A stretch of DNA of 64,000 nucleotides from Bathymodiolus brooksi. Its lineage: Eukaryota > Mollusca > Bivalvia > Mytilida > Modiolidae. The stretch is from NCBI GenBank assembly GCA_963680875.1, contig OY804589.1, forward strand, positions 22,278,413-22,342,412, in the 5' to 3' direction. Positions 14,710-30,200 of this stretch are shown piece by piece. Every line of letters begins with the position of its first letter. Within the stretch, counting starts at the first letter, position 1. Made by a program: the position numbers and the translations under genes. The notes under the pieces were generated by a model. The model saw only the letters and a program-made list of their open reading frames with translations. It did not search any database and was not told the DNA's origin.

Positions 14710-15877
14710 ATGGAGGAGACTATCTATTACTGACGGAGGAGACTATATATGACTGATGGAGGAGACTATCTATGACTGACGGAGGAGACTATCTATGACT
14801 GATGGAGGAGACTATCAATGACTGACGGAGGAGACTATCTGTGACTGATGGAGGAGACTATATATGACTGATGGAGGAGACTATCTATGACTGATGGAGG
14901 AGACTATCTATGACTGACGGAGGAGACTATCTATGACTGATGGAGGAGACTATCTATGACTGATGGAGGAGACTATCTATGACTGACGGAGGAGACTATC
15001 TATGACTGTTGGAGGAGACTATCTATGACTGATGGAGGAGACTATCTATGACTGATGGAGGAGACTATCTATGACTGATGGAGGAGACTATCTATGACTG
15101 ATGGAGGAGACTATCTATGACTGACGGAGGAGACTATCTATGACTGATGGAGGAGACTAACTATGACTGACGGAGGAGACTATCTATGACTGACGAAGGA
15201 GATTATCTATGACTGACGGAGGAGACTATCTATGACTGACGGAGGAGACTATCTATGACTGATGGAGGAGACTATCTATGACTGATGGAGGAGACTATCT
15301 ATGACTGACGGAGGAGACTATCTATGACTGACGGAGGAGACTATCTATTACTGACGGAGGAGACTATCTATGACTGATGGAGGAGACTATCTATGACTGA
15401 TGGAGGAGACTATCTATGACTGATGGAGGAGACTATCTATGACTGATGGAGGAGACTATCTATGACTGATGGAGGAGACTATCTATGACTGACGGAGGAG
15501 ACTATCTATGACTGACGGAGGAGACTATCTATTACTGACGGAGGAGACTATCTATTACTGACGGAGGAGACTATCTATGACTGGTGGAGAAGACTATTTA
15601 TGACTGATGGAGGAGATTATCTATGACTGATGGAGGAGACTATCTATGACTGATGGAGGAGACTATCTATGACTGATGGAGGAGACTATCTAAGACTGAT
15701 GGAGGAGACTATCTATGACTGATGGAGGAGATTATCTATGACTGACGGAGGAGACTATCTATGACTGATGGAGGAGACTATCTATTACTGACGGAGGAGA
15801 CTATCTATGACTGATGGAGGAGACTTTCTATGACTGACGGAGGAGACTATCTATGACTGATGGAGGAGACTATCTAT
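14710..15877. repeat. 1,150-bp tandem duplication, copy 2
   Basis: Second copy of the 50-unit block. Differences I noticed include TATATATG at 14261 in copy 1 versus TATCTATG at 15411 here, and ATCAATGAC at about 14815 only here. Agreement ends at about 15877, where this copy passes into a GGTGGAGAAG unit. Confidence 0.88.
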
Positions 15878-17602
15878 GACTGGTGGAGAAGACTATCTAT
15901 GGCTGATGGAGGAGACTATCTATGACTGACGGAGGAGACTATCTATGACTGATGGAGGAGACTATCTATGACTGACGGAGGAGACTATCTATTACTGACG
16001 GAGGAGACTATCTATGACTGGTGGAGAAGACTATCTATGACTGATGGAGGAGATTATCTATGACTGATGGAGGAGACTATCTATGACTGATGGAGGAGAC
16101 TATCTATGACTGACGGAGGAGACTATCTATGACTGACGGAGGAGACTATCTATGACTGACGGTCGAGACTATCTATGACTGACGGAGGAGACTATCTATG
16201 ACTGATGGAGGAGACTATCTATGACTGACGGAGGAGACTATCTATGACTGACGGAGGAGACTATCTATGACTGATGGAGGAGACTATCTATTACTGACGG
16301 AGGAGACTATCTATGACTGATGGAGGAGACTATCTATGACTGACGGAGGAGACTATCTATGACTGATGGAGGAGACTATCTATGACTGACGGAGGAGACT
16401 ATCTGTGACTGATGGAGGAGACTATATATGACTGATGGAGGAGACTATCTATGACTGATGGAGGAGACTATCTATGACTGACGGAGGAGACTATCTATGA
16501 CTGATGGAGGAGACTATCTATGACTGATGGAGGAGACTATCTATGACTGACGGAGGAGACTATCTATGACTGATGGAGGAGACTATCTATGACTGATGGA
16601 GGAGACTATCTATGACTGATGGAGGAGACTATCTATGACTGATGGAGGAGACTATCTATGACTGATGGAGGAGACTATCTATGACTGACGGAGGAGACTA
16701 TCTATGACTGATGGAGGAGACTAACTATGACTGACGGAGGAGACTATCTATGACTGACGAAGGAGACTATCTATGACTGATGGAGGAGACTATCTATGAC
16801 TGATGGAGGAGACTATCTATGACTGACGGAGGAGACTATCTATGACTGATGGAGGAGACTAACTATGACTGACGGAGGAGACTATCTATGACTGATGGAG
16901 GAGACTATCTATGACTGATGGAGGAGACTATCTATGACTGACGGAGGAGACTATCTATGACTGACGGAGGAGACTATCTATTACTGACGGAGGAGACTAT
17001 CTATGACTGATGGAGGAGACTATCTATGACTGATGGAGGAGACTATATATGACTGATGGAGGAGACTATCTATGACTGATGGAGGAGACTATCTATGACT
17101 GATGGAGGAGACTATCTATGACTGACGGAGGAGACTATCTATGACTGACGGAGGAGACTATCCATGACTGACGGAGGAGACTATCTATGACTGATGGAGG
17201 AGACTATCTATGACTGACGGAGGAGACTATCTATGACTGATGGAGGAGACTATCTATGACTGACGGAGGAGACTATCTATGACTGATGGAGGAGACTATC
17301 TATGACTGATGGAGGAGACTATCTATGACTGACGGAGGAGACTATCTATGACTGATGGAGGAGACTATCTATGACTGACGGAGGAGACTATCTATGACTG
17401 ATGGAGGAGACTATCTATGACTGACGGAGGAGACTATCTATGACTGACGGAGGAGACTATCTATGACTGACGGAGGAGACTATCTATGACTGACGGAGGA
17501 GACTATCTATGACTGGTGGAGGAGACTATCTATGACTGATGGAGGAGACTATCTATGACTGACGGAGGAGACTATCTATGACTGACGGAGGAGACTATCT
17601 AT

Positions 17603-20600
17603 GCTTGACGGAGGAGACTATCTATGACTGAAGGAGGAGACTATCCATGACTGATGGAGGAGACTATCTATGACTGACGGAGGAGACTATCTATGACTGA
17701 CGAAGGAGACTATCTATGACTGACGGAGGAGACTATCTATTACTGACGGAGGAGACTATCTATGACTGATGGAGGAGACTATCCATGACTGACGAAGGAG
17801 ACTATCTATGACTGACGGAGGAGACTATCTATGACTGACGGAGGAGACTATCTATGACTGACGGAGGAGACTATCTATGACTGACGGAGGAGACTATCTA
17901 TGACTGGTGGAGGAGACTATCTATGACTGACGGAGGAGACTATCTATGACTGATGGAGGAGACTATCTATGACTGACGGAGGAGACTATCTATGACTGAC
18001 GAAGGAGACTATCTATGACTGACGGAGGAGTCTATCTATGACTGACGAAGGAGACTATCCATGACTGACGGAGGAGACTATCTATGACTGACGGAGGAGA
18101 CTATCTATGACTGACGAAGGAGACTATCTATGATTGACGGAGGAGACTATCTATGACTGACGGAGGAGACTATCTATGACTGACGAAGGAGACTATCTAT
18201 GATTGACGGAGGAGAATATCTATGACTGACGGAGGAGACTATCTATGACTGATTGAGGAGACTATCTATGACTGACGGAGGAGACTATCTATGACTGACG
18301 GAGGAGACTCTCTATGACTGATGCAGGAGACTATCCATGACTGATGGAGGAGACTATCTATGACTGACGGAGGAGACTATCTATGACTGATGGAGGAGAC
18401 TATCTATGATTGACGTCTGAGACGATCTATGACTGACGGAGAAGACTATCTATGACTGACGGAGGAGACTATCTATGACTGACGGAGGAGACTATCTATG
18501 ACTGATGGAGGAGACTATCTATGACTGACGGAGGAGACTATATATGACTGATGGAGGAGACTATCTATGACTGATGGAGGAGACTATCTATGATTGACGG
18601 AGGAGAATATCTATGACTGACGGAGGAGACTATCTATGACTGATGGAGGAGACTATCTATGACTGACGGAGGAGACTATCTATGACTGGTGGAGGAGACT
18701 ATCTATGACTGACGGAGGAGACTATCTATGACTGATGGAGGAGACTATCTATGACTGATGTAGGAGACTATCTATGACTGATGGAGGAGACTATCTATGA
18801 CTGACGGAGGAGACTATCTATGACTGGTGGAGGAGACTATCTATGACTGATGGAGGAGACTATCTATGAGTGACGGAGGAGACTATCTATGACTGACGAA
18901 GGAGACTATCTATGACTGACGGAGGAGTCTATCTATGACTGACGAAGGAGACTATCCATGACTGACGGAGGAGACTATCTATGACTGACGGAGGAGACTA
19001 TCTATGACTGACGAAGGAGACTATCTATGACTGACGGAGGAGACTATCTATGACTGACGGAGGAGACTATCTATGACTGACGGAGGAGACTATCTATGAC
19101 TGACGAAGGAGACTATCTATGACTGACGGAGGAGACTATATATGACTGATGGAGGAGACTATCTATGACTGACGGAGGAGACTATCTATGACTGACGGAG
19201 GAGACAATCTATGACTGATGGAGGAGACTATCCATGACTGATGGAGGAGACTATCTATGACTGACGGAGGAGACTATCTATGACTGATGGAGGAGACTAT
19301 CTATGATTGACGTCTGACACTATCTATGACTGATGGAGGAGACTATCTATGACTGACGGAGGAGACTATGTATGACTGATGGAGGAGACTATCTATGACT
19401 GACGGAGGAGACTATCTATGACTGACGGAGGAGACTATCTATGACTGATGGAGGAGACTATCTATGACTGATGGAGGAGACTATCTATGACTGACGGAGA
19501 AGACTATCTATTACTGACGGAGGAGACTATCTATGACTGATGGAGGAGATTATCTATGACTGATGGAGGAGACTATCTATGACTGACGGAGGAGACTATC
19601 TATTACTGACGCAGGAGACTATCTATGACTGATGGAGGAGACTATCTATGACTGACGGAGGAGACTATCTATGACTGATGGAGGAGACTATCTATGACTG
19701 ATGGCGGAGACTATCTATTACTGATGGAGGAGACTATCTATGAGTGACGGAGGAGACTATCTATGACTGATGGAGGAGACTATCTATGACTGATGGAGGA
19801 GACTATCTATGACTGATGGAGGAGACTATCTATGACTGACGGAGGAGACTATCTATGACTGACGGAGGAGACTATCTATGACTGATGGAGGAGACTATCT
19901 ATGACTGATGGAGGAGACTATCTATGACTGATGGAGGAGACTATCTATGACTGACGGAGGAGACAATCTATTACTGACGGAGGAGACTATCTATGACTGA
20001 TAGAGGAAACTATCTATGACTGACGGAGGAGACTATCTATGACTGATGGAGGAGACTATCTATTACTGATGGAGGAGACTATCTATGACTGATGGAGGAG
20101 ACTATCTATGACTGATGGAGGAGACTATCTATGACTGACGGAGGAGACTATCTATGACTGACGGAGGAGACTATCTATGACTGACGGAGGAGACTATCTA
20201 TGACTGACGGAGGAGACTATCTATGACTGATGGGGGAGACTATCCATGACTGACGAAGGAGACTATCTATGACTGACGGAGGAGACTATCTATGACTGAC
20301 GGAGGAGACTATCTATGACTGACGGAGGAGACTATCTATGACTGGTGGAGGAGACTATCTATGACTGACGGAGGAGACTATCTATGACTGATGGAGGCGA
20401 CTATCTATGACTGACGGAGGAGACTATCTATGACTGACGGAGGAGACTATCTATGACTGGTGGAGGAGACTATCTATGACTGACGGAGGAGACTATCTAT
20501 GAATGACGGAGGAGACTATCTATGACTGACGAAGGAGACTATCTATGACTGACGGAGGAGTCTATCTATGACTGACGGAGGAGACTATCCATGACTGACG

Positions 20601-22547
20601 GAGGAGACTATCTATGACTGACGGAGGAGACTATCTATGACTGATGGAGGAGACTATCTATGATTGACGTCTGAGACTATCTATGACTGACGGAGGAGAC
20701 TATCTATGACTGACGGAGGAGACTATGTATGACTGATGGAGGAGACTATCTATGACTGACGGAGGAGACTATCTATGATTGACGGAGGAGACTATCTATG
20801 ACTGATGGAGGAGACTATCCATGACTGATGGAGGAGACTATCTATGACTGATGGAGGAGACTATCTATGACTGACGAAGGAGACTATCTATGACTGACGG
20901 AGGAGACTATCTATTACTGACGGAGGAGACTATCTATGACTGATGGAGGAGACTATCCATGACTGACGAAGGAGACTATCTATGACTGACGGAGGAGACT
21001 ATCTATGACTGACGGAGGAGACTATCTATGACTGACGAAGGAGACTATTTATGACTGACGGAGGAGACTATCTATGACTGATGGAGGAGACTATCTATGA
21101 CTGACGAAGGAGACTATCTATGACTGATGGAGGAGACTATCTATGACTGACGGAGGAGACTATCTATGACTGACGGAGGAGACTATATATGACTGATGGA
21201 GGAGACTATCTATGACTGATGGAGGAGACTATCTATGACTGACGGAGGAGACTATCTATGACTGACGAAGGAGACTATCTATGACTGACGGAGGAGACTA
21301 TCTATGACTGATGGAGGAGACTATCTATGACTGACGGAGGAGACTATCTATGACTGACGGAGGAGACTATCTATGACTGATGGAGGAGACTATCCATGAC
21401 TGATGGAGGAGACTATCTATGACTGACGGAGGAGACTATCTATGACTGATGGAGGAGACTATCTATGATTGACGTCTGAGACGATCTATGACTGACGGAG
21501 GAGACTATCTATGACTGACGGAGGAGACTATCTATGACTGACGGAGGAGACTATCTATGACTGATGGAGGAGACTATCTATGACTGACGGAGGAGACTAT
21601 ATATGACTGATGGAGGAGACTATCTATGACTGATGAAGGAGACTATCTATGATTGACGGAGGAGACTATCTATGACTGACGGAGGAGACTATCTATGACT
21701 GATGGAGGAGACTATCTATGACTGACGGAGGAGTCTATCTATGACTGGTGGAGGAGACTATCTATGACTGATGAAGGAGACTATCTATGACTGACGGAGG
21801 AGACTATCTATGACTGATGGAGGAGACTATCTATGACTGATGGCGGAGACTATCTATTACTGATGGAGGAGACTATCTATGAGTGACGGAGGAGACTATC
21901 TATGACTGATGGAGGAGACTATCTATGACTGATGGAGGAGACTATCTATGACTGATGGAGGAGACTATCTATGACTGACGGAGGAGACTATCTATGACTG
22001 ACAGAGGAGACTATCTATGACTGATGGAGGAGACTATCTATGACTGATGGAGGAGACTATCTATGACTGATGGAGGAGACTATCTATGACTGACGGAGGA
22101 GACAATCTATTACTGACGGAGGAGACTATCTATGACTGATAGAGGAAACTATCTATGACTGACGGAGGAGACTATCTATGACTGATGGAGGAGACTATCT
22201 ATTACTGATGGAGGAGACTATCTATGACTGATGGAGGAGACTATCTATGACTGATGGAGGAGACTATCTATGACTGACGGAGGAGACTATCTATGACTGA
22301 CGGAGGAGACTATCTATGACTGACGGAGGAGACTATCTATGACTGATGGAGGAGACTATCTATGACTGACGGAGGAGACTATCTATGACTGACGGAGGAG
22401 ACTATCTATGACTGACGGAGGAGACTATCTATGACTGACGGAGGAGACTATCTATGACTGGTGGAGGAGACTATCTATGACTGATGGAGGAGACTATCTA
22501 TGACTGACGGAGGAGACTATCTATGACTGACGGAGGAGACTATCTAT
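17603..22547. repeat. HOR copy 1 (4,945 bp)
   Basis: First block starting with GCTTGACGG. It holds GACGTCTGAG landmarks at 18412, 20666 and 21471, and a broken version (GACGTCTGACAC) at 19309. The first landmark lies 809 bp after GCTTG. It is preceded by GAGACTATC rather than the GACACTATC seen in later copies, and lacks the 253-bp landmark doublet of later copies, so it resembles an early form. Confidence 0.75.
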
Positions 22548-25500
22548 GCTTGACGGAGGAGACTATCTATGACTGATGGAGGAGACTATCCATGACTGAT
22601 GGAGGAGACTATCTATGACTGACGGAGGAGACTATCTATGACTGACGAAGGAGACTATCTATGACTGACGGAGGAGACTATCTATTACTGACGGAGGAGA
22701 CTATCTATGACTGACGGAGGAGACTATCTATGACTGATGGAGGAGACTATCTATGATTGACGTCTGAGACGATCTATGACTGACGGAGAAGACTATCTAT
22801 GACTGACGGAGGAGACTATCTATGACTGACGGAGGAGACTATCTATGACTGATGGAGGAGACTATCTATGACTGACGGAGGAGACTATATATGACTGATG
22901 GAGGAGACTATCTATGACTGATGGAGGAGACTATCTATGATTGACGGAGGAGAATATCTATGACTGACGGAGGAGACTATCTATGACTGATGGAGGAGAC
23001 TATCTATGACTGACGGAGGAGACTATCTATGACTGGTGGAGGAGACTATCTATGACTGACGGAGGAGACTATCTATGACTGATGGAGGAGACTATCTATG
23101 ACTGATGTAGGAGACTATCTATGACTGATGGAGGAGACTATCTATGACTGACGGAGGAGACTATCTATGACTGGTGGAGGAGACTATCTATGACTGACGG
23201 AGGAGACTATCTATGAGTGACGGAGGAGACTATCTATGACTGACGAAGGAGACTATCTATGACTGACGGAGGAGTCTATCTATGACTGACGAAGGAGACT
23301 ATCCATGACTGACGGAGGAGACTATCTATGACTGACGGAGGAGACTATCTATGACTGACAGAGGAGACTATCTATGACTGATGGAGGAGACTATCTATGA
23401 CTGATGGAGGAGACTATCTATGACTGATGGAGGAGACTATCTATGACTGACGGAGGAGACAATCTATTACTGACGGAGGAGACTATCTATGACTGATAGA
23501 GGAAACTATCTATGACTGACGGAGGAGACTATCTATGACTGATGGAGGAGACTATCTATTACTGATGGAGGAGACTATCTATGACTGATGGAGGAGACTA
23601 TCTATGACTGATGGAGGAGACTATCTATGACTGACGGAGGAGACTATCTATGACTGATGGAGGAGACTATCTATGACTGACGGAGGAGACTATCTATGAC
23701 TGGTGGAGGAGACTATCTATGACTGACGAAGGAGACTATCTATGACTGACGGAGGAGACTATCTATGACTGACGGAGGAGACTATCTATGACTGACGAAG
23801 GAGACTATCTATGACTGACGGAGGAGACTATCTATGACTGACGGAGGAGACTATCTATGACTGACGGAGGAGACTATCTATGACTGACGAAGGAGACTAT
23901 CTATGACTGACGGAGGAGACTATATATGACTGATGGAGGAGACTATCTATGACTGACGGAGGAGACTATCTATGACTGACGGAGGAGACAATCTATGACT
24001 GATGGAGGAGACTATCCATGACTGATGGAGGAGACTATCTATGACTGACGGAGGAGACTATCTATGACTGATGGAGGAGACTATCTATGATTGACGTCTG
24101 AGACTATCTATGACTGATGGAGGAGACTATCTATGACTGACGGAGGAGACTATGTATGACTGATGGAGGAGACTATCTATGACTGACGGAGGAGACTATC
24201 TATGACTGACGGAGGAGACTATCTATGACTGATGGAGGAGACTATCTATGACTGATGGAGGAGACTATCTATGACTGACGGAGAAGACTATCTATTACTG
24301 ACGGAGGAGACTATCTATGACTGATGGAGGAGATTATCTATGACTGATGGAGGAGACTATCTATGACTGACGGAGGAGACTATCTATTACTGACGCAGGA
24401 GACTATCTATGACTGATGGAGGAGACTATCTATGACTGACGGAGGAGACTATCTATGACTGATGGAGGAGACTATCTATGACTGATGGCGGAGACTATCT
24501 ATTACTGATGGAGGAGACTATCTGTGAGTGACGGAGGAGACTATCTATGACTGATGGAGGAGACTATCTATGACTGATGGAGGAGACTATCTATGACTGA
24601 TGGAGGAGACTATCTATGACTGACGGAGGAGACTATCTATGACTGACGGAGGAGACTATCTATGACTGATGGAGGAGACTATCTATGACTGATGGAGGAG
24701 ACTATCTATGACTGATGGAGGAGACTATCTATGACTGACGGAGGAGACAATCTATTACTGACGGAGGAGACTATCTATGACTGACGGAGGAGACTATCTA
24801 TGACTGACGGAGGAGACTATCTATGACTGGTGGAGGAGACTATCTATGACTGACGGAGGAGACTATCTATGACTGATGGAGGCGACTATCTATGACTGAC
24901 GGAGGAGACTATCTATGACTGACGGAGGAGACTATCTATGACTGGTGGAGGAGACTATCTATGACTGACGGAGGAGACTATCTATGAATGACGGAGGAGA
25001 CTATCTATGACTGACGAAGGAGACTATCTATGACTGACGGAGGAGTCTATCTATGACTGACGGAGGAGACTATCCATGACTGACGGAGGAGACTATCTAT
25101 GACTGACGAAGGAGACTATCTATGATTGACGGAGGAGACTATCTATGACTGACGGAGGAGACTATCTATGACTGACGGAGGAGACTATCTATGACTGACG
25201 GAGGAGACTATCTATGACTGACGGAGGAGACTATCTATGACTGATGGAGGAGACTATCTATGACTGACGGAGGAGACTATCTATGACTGACGGAGGAGAC
25301 TATCTATGACTGATGGAGGAGACTATCCATGACTGATGGAGGAGACTATCTATGACTGACGGAGGAGACTATCTATGACTGATGGAGGAGACTATCTATG
25401 ATTGACGTCTGAGACTATCTATGACTGACGGAGGAGACTATCTATGACTGACGGAGGAGACTATGTATGACTGATGGAGGAGACTATCTATGACTGACGG

Positions 25501-27239
25501 AGGAGACTATCTATGATTGACGGAGGAGACTATCTATGACTGATGGAGGAGACTATCCATGACTGATGGAGGAGACTATCTATGACTGATGGAGGAGACT
25601 ATCTATGACTGACGAAGGAGACTATCTATGACTGACGGAGGAGACTATCTATTACTGACGGAGGAGACTATCTATGACTGATGGAGGAGACTATCCATGA
25701 CTGACGAAGGAGACTATCTATGACTGACGGAGGAGACTATCTATGACTGACGGAGGAGACTATCTATGACTGACGAAGGAGACTATTTATGACTGACGGA
25801 GGAGACTATCTATGACTGATGGAGGAGACTATCTATGAATGACGAAGGAGACTATCTATGACTGATGGAGGAGACTATCTATGACTGACGGAGGAGACTA
25901 TCTATGACTGACGGAGGAGACTATATATGACTGATGGAGGAGACTATCTATGACTGATGGAGGAGACTATCTATGACTGACGGAGGAGACTATCTATGAC
26001 TGACGAAGGAGACTATCTATGACTGACGGAGGAGACTATCTATGACTGATGGAGGAGACTATCTATGACTGACGGAGGAGACTATCTATGACTGACGGAG
26101 GAGACTATCTATGACTGATGGAGGAGACTATCCATGACTGATGGAGGAGACTATCTATGACTGACGGAGGAGACTATCTATGACTGATGGAGGAGACTAT
26201 CTATGATTGACGTCTGAGACGATCTATGACTGACGGAGGAGACTATCTATGACTGACGGAGGAGACTATCTATGACTGACGGAGGAGACTATCTATGACT
26301 GATGGAGGAGACTATCTATGACTGACGGAGGAGACTATATATGACTGATGGAGGAGACTATCTATGACTGATGAAGGAGACTATCTATGATTGACGGAGG
26401 AGACTATCTATGACTGACGGAGGAGACTATCTATGACTGATGGAGGAGACTATCTATGACTGACGGAGGAGTCTATCTATGACTGGTGGAGGAGACTATC
26501 TATGACTGATGAAGGAGACTATCTATGACTGACGGAGGAGACTATCTATGACTGATGGAGGAGACTATCTATGACTGATGGCGGAGACTATCTATTACTG
26601 ATGGAGGAGACTATCTATGAGTGACGGAGGAGACTATCTATGACTGATGGAGGAGACTATCTATGACTGATGGAGGAGACTATCTATGACTGATGGAGGA
26701 GACTATCTATGACTGACGGAGGAGACTATCTATGACTGACAGAGGAGACTATCTATGACTGATGGAGGAGACTATCTATGACTGATGGAGGAGACTATCT
26801 ATGACTGATGGAGGAGACTATCTATGACTGACGGAGGAGACAATCTATTACTGACGGAGGAGACTATCTATGACTGATAGAGGAAACTATCTATGACTGA
26901 CGGAGGAGACTATCTATGACTGATGGAGGAGACTATCTATTACTGATGGAGGAGACTATCTATGACTGATGGAGGAGACTATCTATGACTGATGGAGGAG
27001 ACTATCTATGACTGACGGAGGAGACTATCTATGACTGACGGAGGAGACTATCTATGACTGACGGAGGAGACTATCTATGACTGACGGAGGAGACTATCTA
27101 TGACTGACGGAGGAGACTATCTATGACTGACGGAGGAGACTATCTATGACTGGTGGAGGAGACTATCTATGACTGATGGAGGAGACTATCTATGACTGAC
27201 GGAGGAGACTATCTATGACTGACGGAGGAGACTATCTAT
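22548..27239. repeat. HOR copy 2 (4,692 bp)
   Basis: Starts with GCTTGACGG. Landmarks are at 22759, 24093, 25404 and 26209. The first is only 211 bp after GCTTG instead of 809, so 26 units normally between the two markers are missing: a block deletion by unequal exchange. The 25404-26209 interval (805 bp) matches 20666-21471, 28923-29728, 48379-49184 and 61373-62178. Confidence 0.75.
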
Positions 27240-30200
27240 GCTTGACGGAGGAGACTATCTATGACTGATGGAGGAGACTATCCATGACTGATGGAGGAGA
27301 CTATCTATGACTGACGGAGGAGACTATCTATGACTGACGAAGGAGACTATCTATGACTGACGGAGGAGACTATCTATTACTGACGGAGGAGACTATCTAT
27401 GACTGATGGAGGAGACTATCCATGACTGACGAAGGAGACTATCTATGACTGACGGAGGTGACTATCTATGACTGACGGAGGAGACTATCTATGACTGACG
27501 GAGGAGACTATCTATGACTGGTGGAGGAGACTATCTATGACTGACGGAGGAGACTATCTATGACTGATGGAGGAGACTATCTATGAATGACGGAGGAGAC
27601 TATCTATGATTGACGAAGGAGACTATCTATGACTGACGGAGGAGTCTATCTATGACTGACGAAGGAGACTATCCATGACTGACGGAGGAGACTATCTATG
27701 ACTGACGGAGGAGACTATCTATGACTGACGAAGGAGACTATCTATGATTGACGGAGGAGACTATCTATAACTGACGGAGGAGACTATCTATGACTGACGA
27801 AGGAGACTATCTATGATTGACGGAGGAGACTATCTATGACTGACGGAGGAGACTATCTATGACTGATTGAGGAGACTATCTATGACTGACGGAGGAGACT
27901 ATCTATGACTGACGGAGGAGACTATCTATGACTGATGCAGGAGACTATCCATGACTGATGGAGGAGACTATCTATGACTGACGGATGAGACTATCTATGA
28001 CTGATGGAGGAGACTATCTATGATTGACGTCTGAGACGATCTATGACTGACGGAGAAGACTATCTATGACTGACGGAGGAGACTATCTATGACTGACGGA
28101 GGAGACTATCTATGACTGATGGAGGAGACTATCTATGACTGACGGAGGAGACTATATATGACTGATGGAGGAGACTATCTATGACTGACGGAGGAGACTA
28201 TCTATGACTGATGGAGGAGACTATCCATGACTGACGAAGGAGACTATCTATGACTGACGGAGGAGACTATCTATGACTGACGGAGGAGACTATCTATGAC
28301 TGACGGAGGAGACTATCTATGACTGGTGGAGGAGACTATCTATGACTGACGGAGGAGACTATCTATGACTGATGGAGGAGACTATCTATGACTGACGGAG
28401 GAGACTATCTATGACTGATGGAGGAGACTATATATGACTGACGGAGGAGACTATCTATGACTGGTGGAGGAGACTATCTATGACTGACGGAGGAGACTAT
28501 CTATGACTGACGGAGGAGACTATCTATGACTGACGGAGGAGACTATCTATGACTGACGGAGGAGTCTATCTATGACTGACGGAGGAGACTATCCATGACT
28601 GACGGAGGAGACTATCTATGACTGACGAAGGAGACTATCTATGATTGACGGAGGAGACTATCTATGACTGACGGAGGAGACTATCTATGACTGACGGAGG
28701 AGACTATCTATGACTGACGGAGGAGACTATCTATGACTGACGGAGGAGACTATCTATGACTGATGGAGGAGACTATCTATGACTGACGGAGGAGACTATC
28801 TATGACTGACGGAGGAGACTATCTATGACTGATGGAGGAGACTATCCATGACTGATGGAAGAGACTATCTATGACTGACGGAGGAGACTATCTATGACTG
28901 ATGGAGGAGACTATCTATGATTGACGTCTGAGACTATCTATGACTGACGGAGGAGACTATCTATGACTGACGGAGGAGACTATGTATGACTGATGGAGGA
29001 GACTATCTATGACTGACGGAGGAGACTATCTATGATTGACGGAGGAGACTATCTATGACTGATGGAGGAGACTATCCATGACTGATGGAGGAGACTATCT
29101 ATGACTGACGGAGGAGACTATCTATGACTGACGAAGGAGACTATCTATGACTGACGGAGGAGACTATCTATTACTGACGGAGGAGACTATCTATGACTGA
29201 TGGAGGAGACTATCCATGATTGACGAAGGAGACTATCTATGACTGACGGAGGAGACTATCTATGACTGACGGAGGAGACTATCTATGACTGACGAAGGAG
29301 ACTATCTATGACTGACGGAGGAGACTATCTATGACTGATGGAGGAGACTATCTATGACTGACGAAGGAGACTATCTATGACTGATGGAGGAGACTATCTA
29401 TGACTGACGGAGGAGACTATCTATGACTGACGGAGGAGACTATCTATGACTGATGGAGGAGACTATCTATGACTGATGGAGGAGACTATCTATGACTGAC
29501 GGAGGAGACTATCTATGACTGACGAAGGAGACTATCTATGACTGACGGAGGAGACTATCTATGACTGATGGAGGAGACTATCTATGACTGATGGAGGAGA
29601 CTATCTATGACTGACGGAGGAGACTATCTATGACTGATGGAGGAGACTATCCATGACTGATGAAGGAGACTATCTATGACTGACGGAGGAGACTATCTAT
29701 GACTGATGGAGGAGACTATCTATGATTGACGTCTGAGACGATCTATGACTGACGGAGGAGACTATCTATGACTGACGGAGGAGACTATCTATGACTGACG
29801 GAGGAGACTATCTATGACTGACGGAGGAGACTATATATGACTGATGGAGGAGACTATCTATGACTGATGGAGGAGACTATCTATGATTGACGGAGGAGAC
29901 TATCTATGACTGACGGAGGAGACTATCTATGACTGATGGAGGAGACTATCTATGACTGACGGAGGAGTCTATCTATGACTGGTGGAGGAGACTATCTATG
30001 ACTGACGGAGGAGACTATCTATGACTGACGGAGGAGACTATCTATGACTGACGGAGGAGACAATCTATGACTGATGGAGGAGACTATCCATGACTGATGG
30101 AGGAGACTATCTATGACTGACGGAGGAGACTATCTATGACTGATGGAGGAGACTATATATGATTGACGTCTGAGACTATCTATGACTGATGGAGGAGACT

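Larger units (their letters stand above)
11696..16030. repeat. Left-domain block family marked by GGTGGAGAAG
   Basis: The variant GGTGGAGAAG starts at 11696, 12731, 13306, 14433, 15583, 15882 and 16020, spaced 1035, 575, 1127, 1150, 299 and 138 bp, all multiples of 23. Each of the first five is preceded by TATTACTG-type units and soon followed by a GGAGATTATC unit, so a longer block is being repeated rather than a single unit. It is a small HOR-like family confined to this part of the array. Confidence 0.75.
1..17602. repeat. Left array domain: weakly ordered 23-bp units
   Basis: This part of the array has the same monomer but no long-range HOR markers. Variation is dominated by C17T (GATGG for GACGG), C17T with A16G (GGTGG), G19A (GACGAAGG) and G11T (TATTACTG). 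Variants typical of the right half were not seen here: A2T (GGAGTCTATC), C13T (TGATTGACGG), GCTTGACGG, A20C (GATGGCGG) and G19C (GATGCAGG). Structure is instead local: tandem block duplications of 161, 460, 1,150 and 1,540 bp, listed separately. There is no gene or non-repeat sequence in it. The right boundary is placed at the first GCTTGACGG unit (17603); the real change is gradual between about 17.5 and 18.1 kb. Confidence 0.75.
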
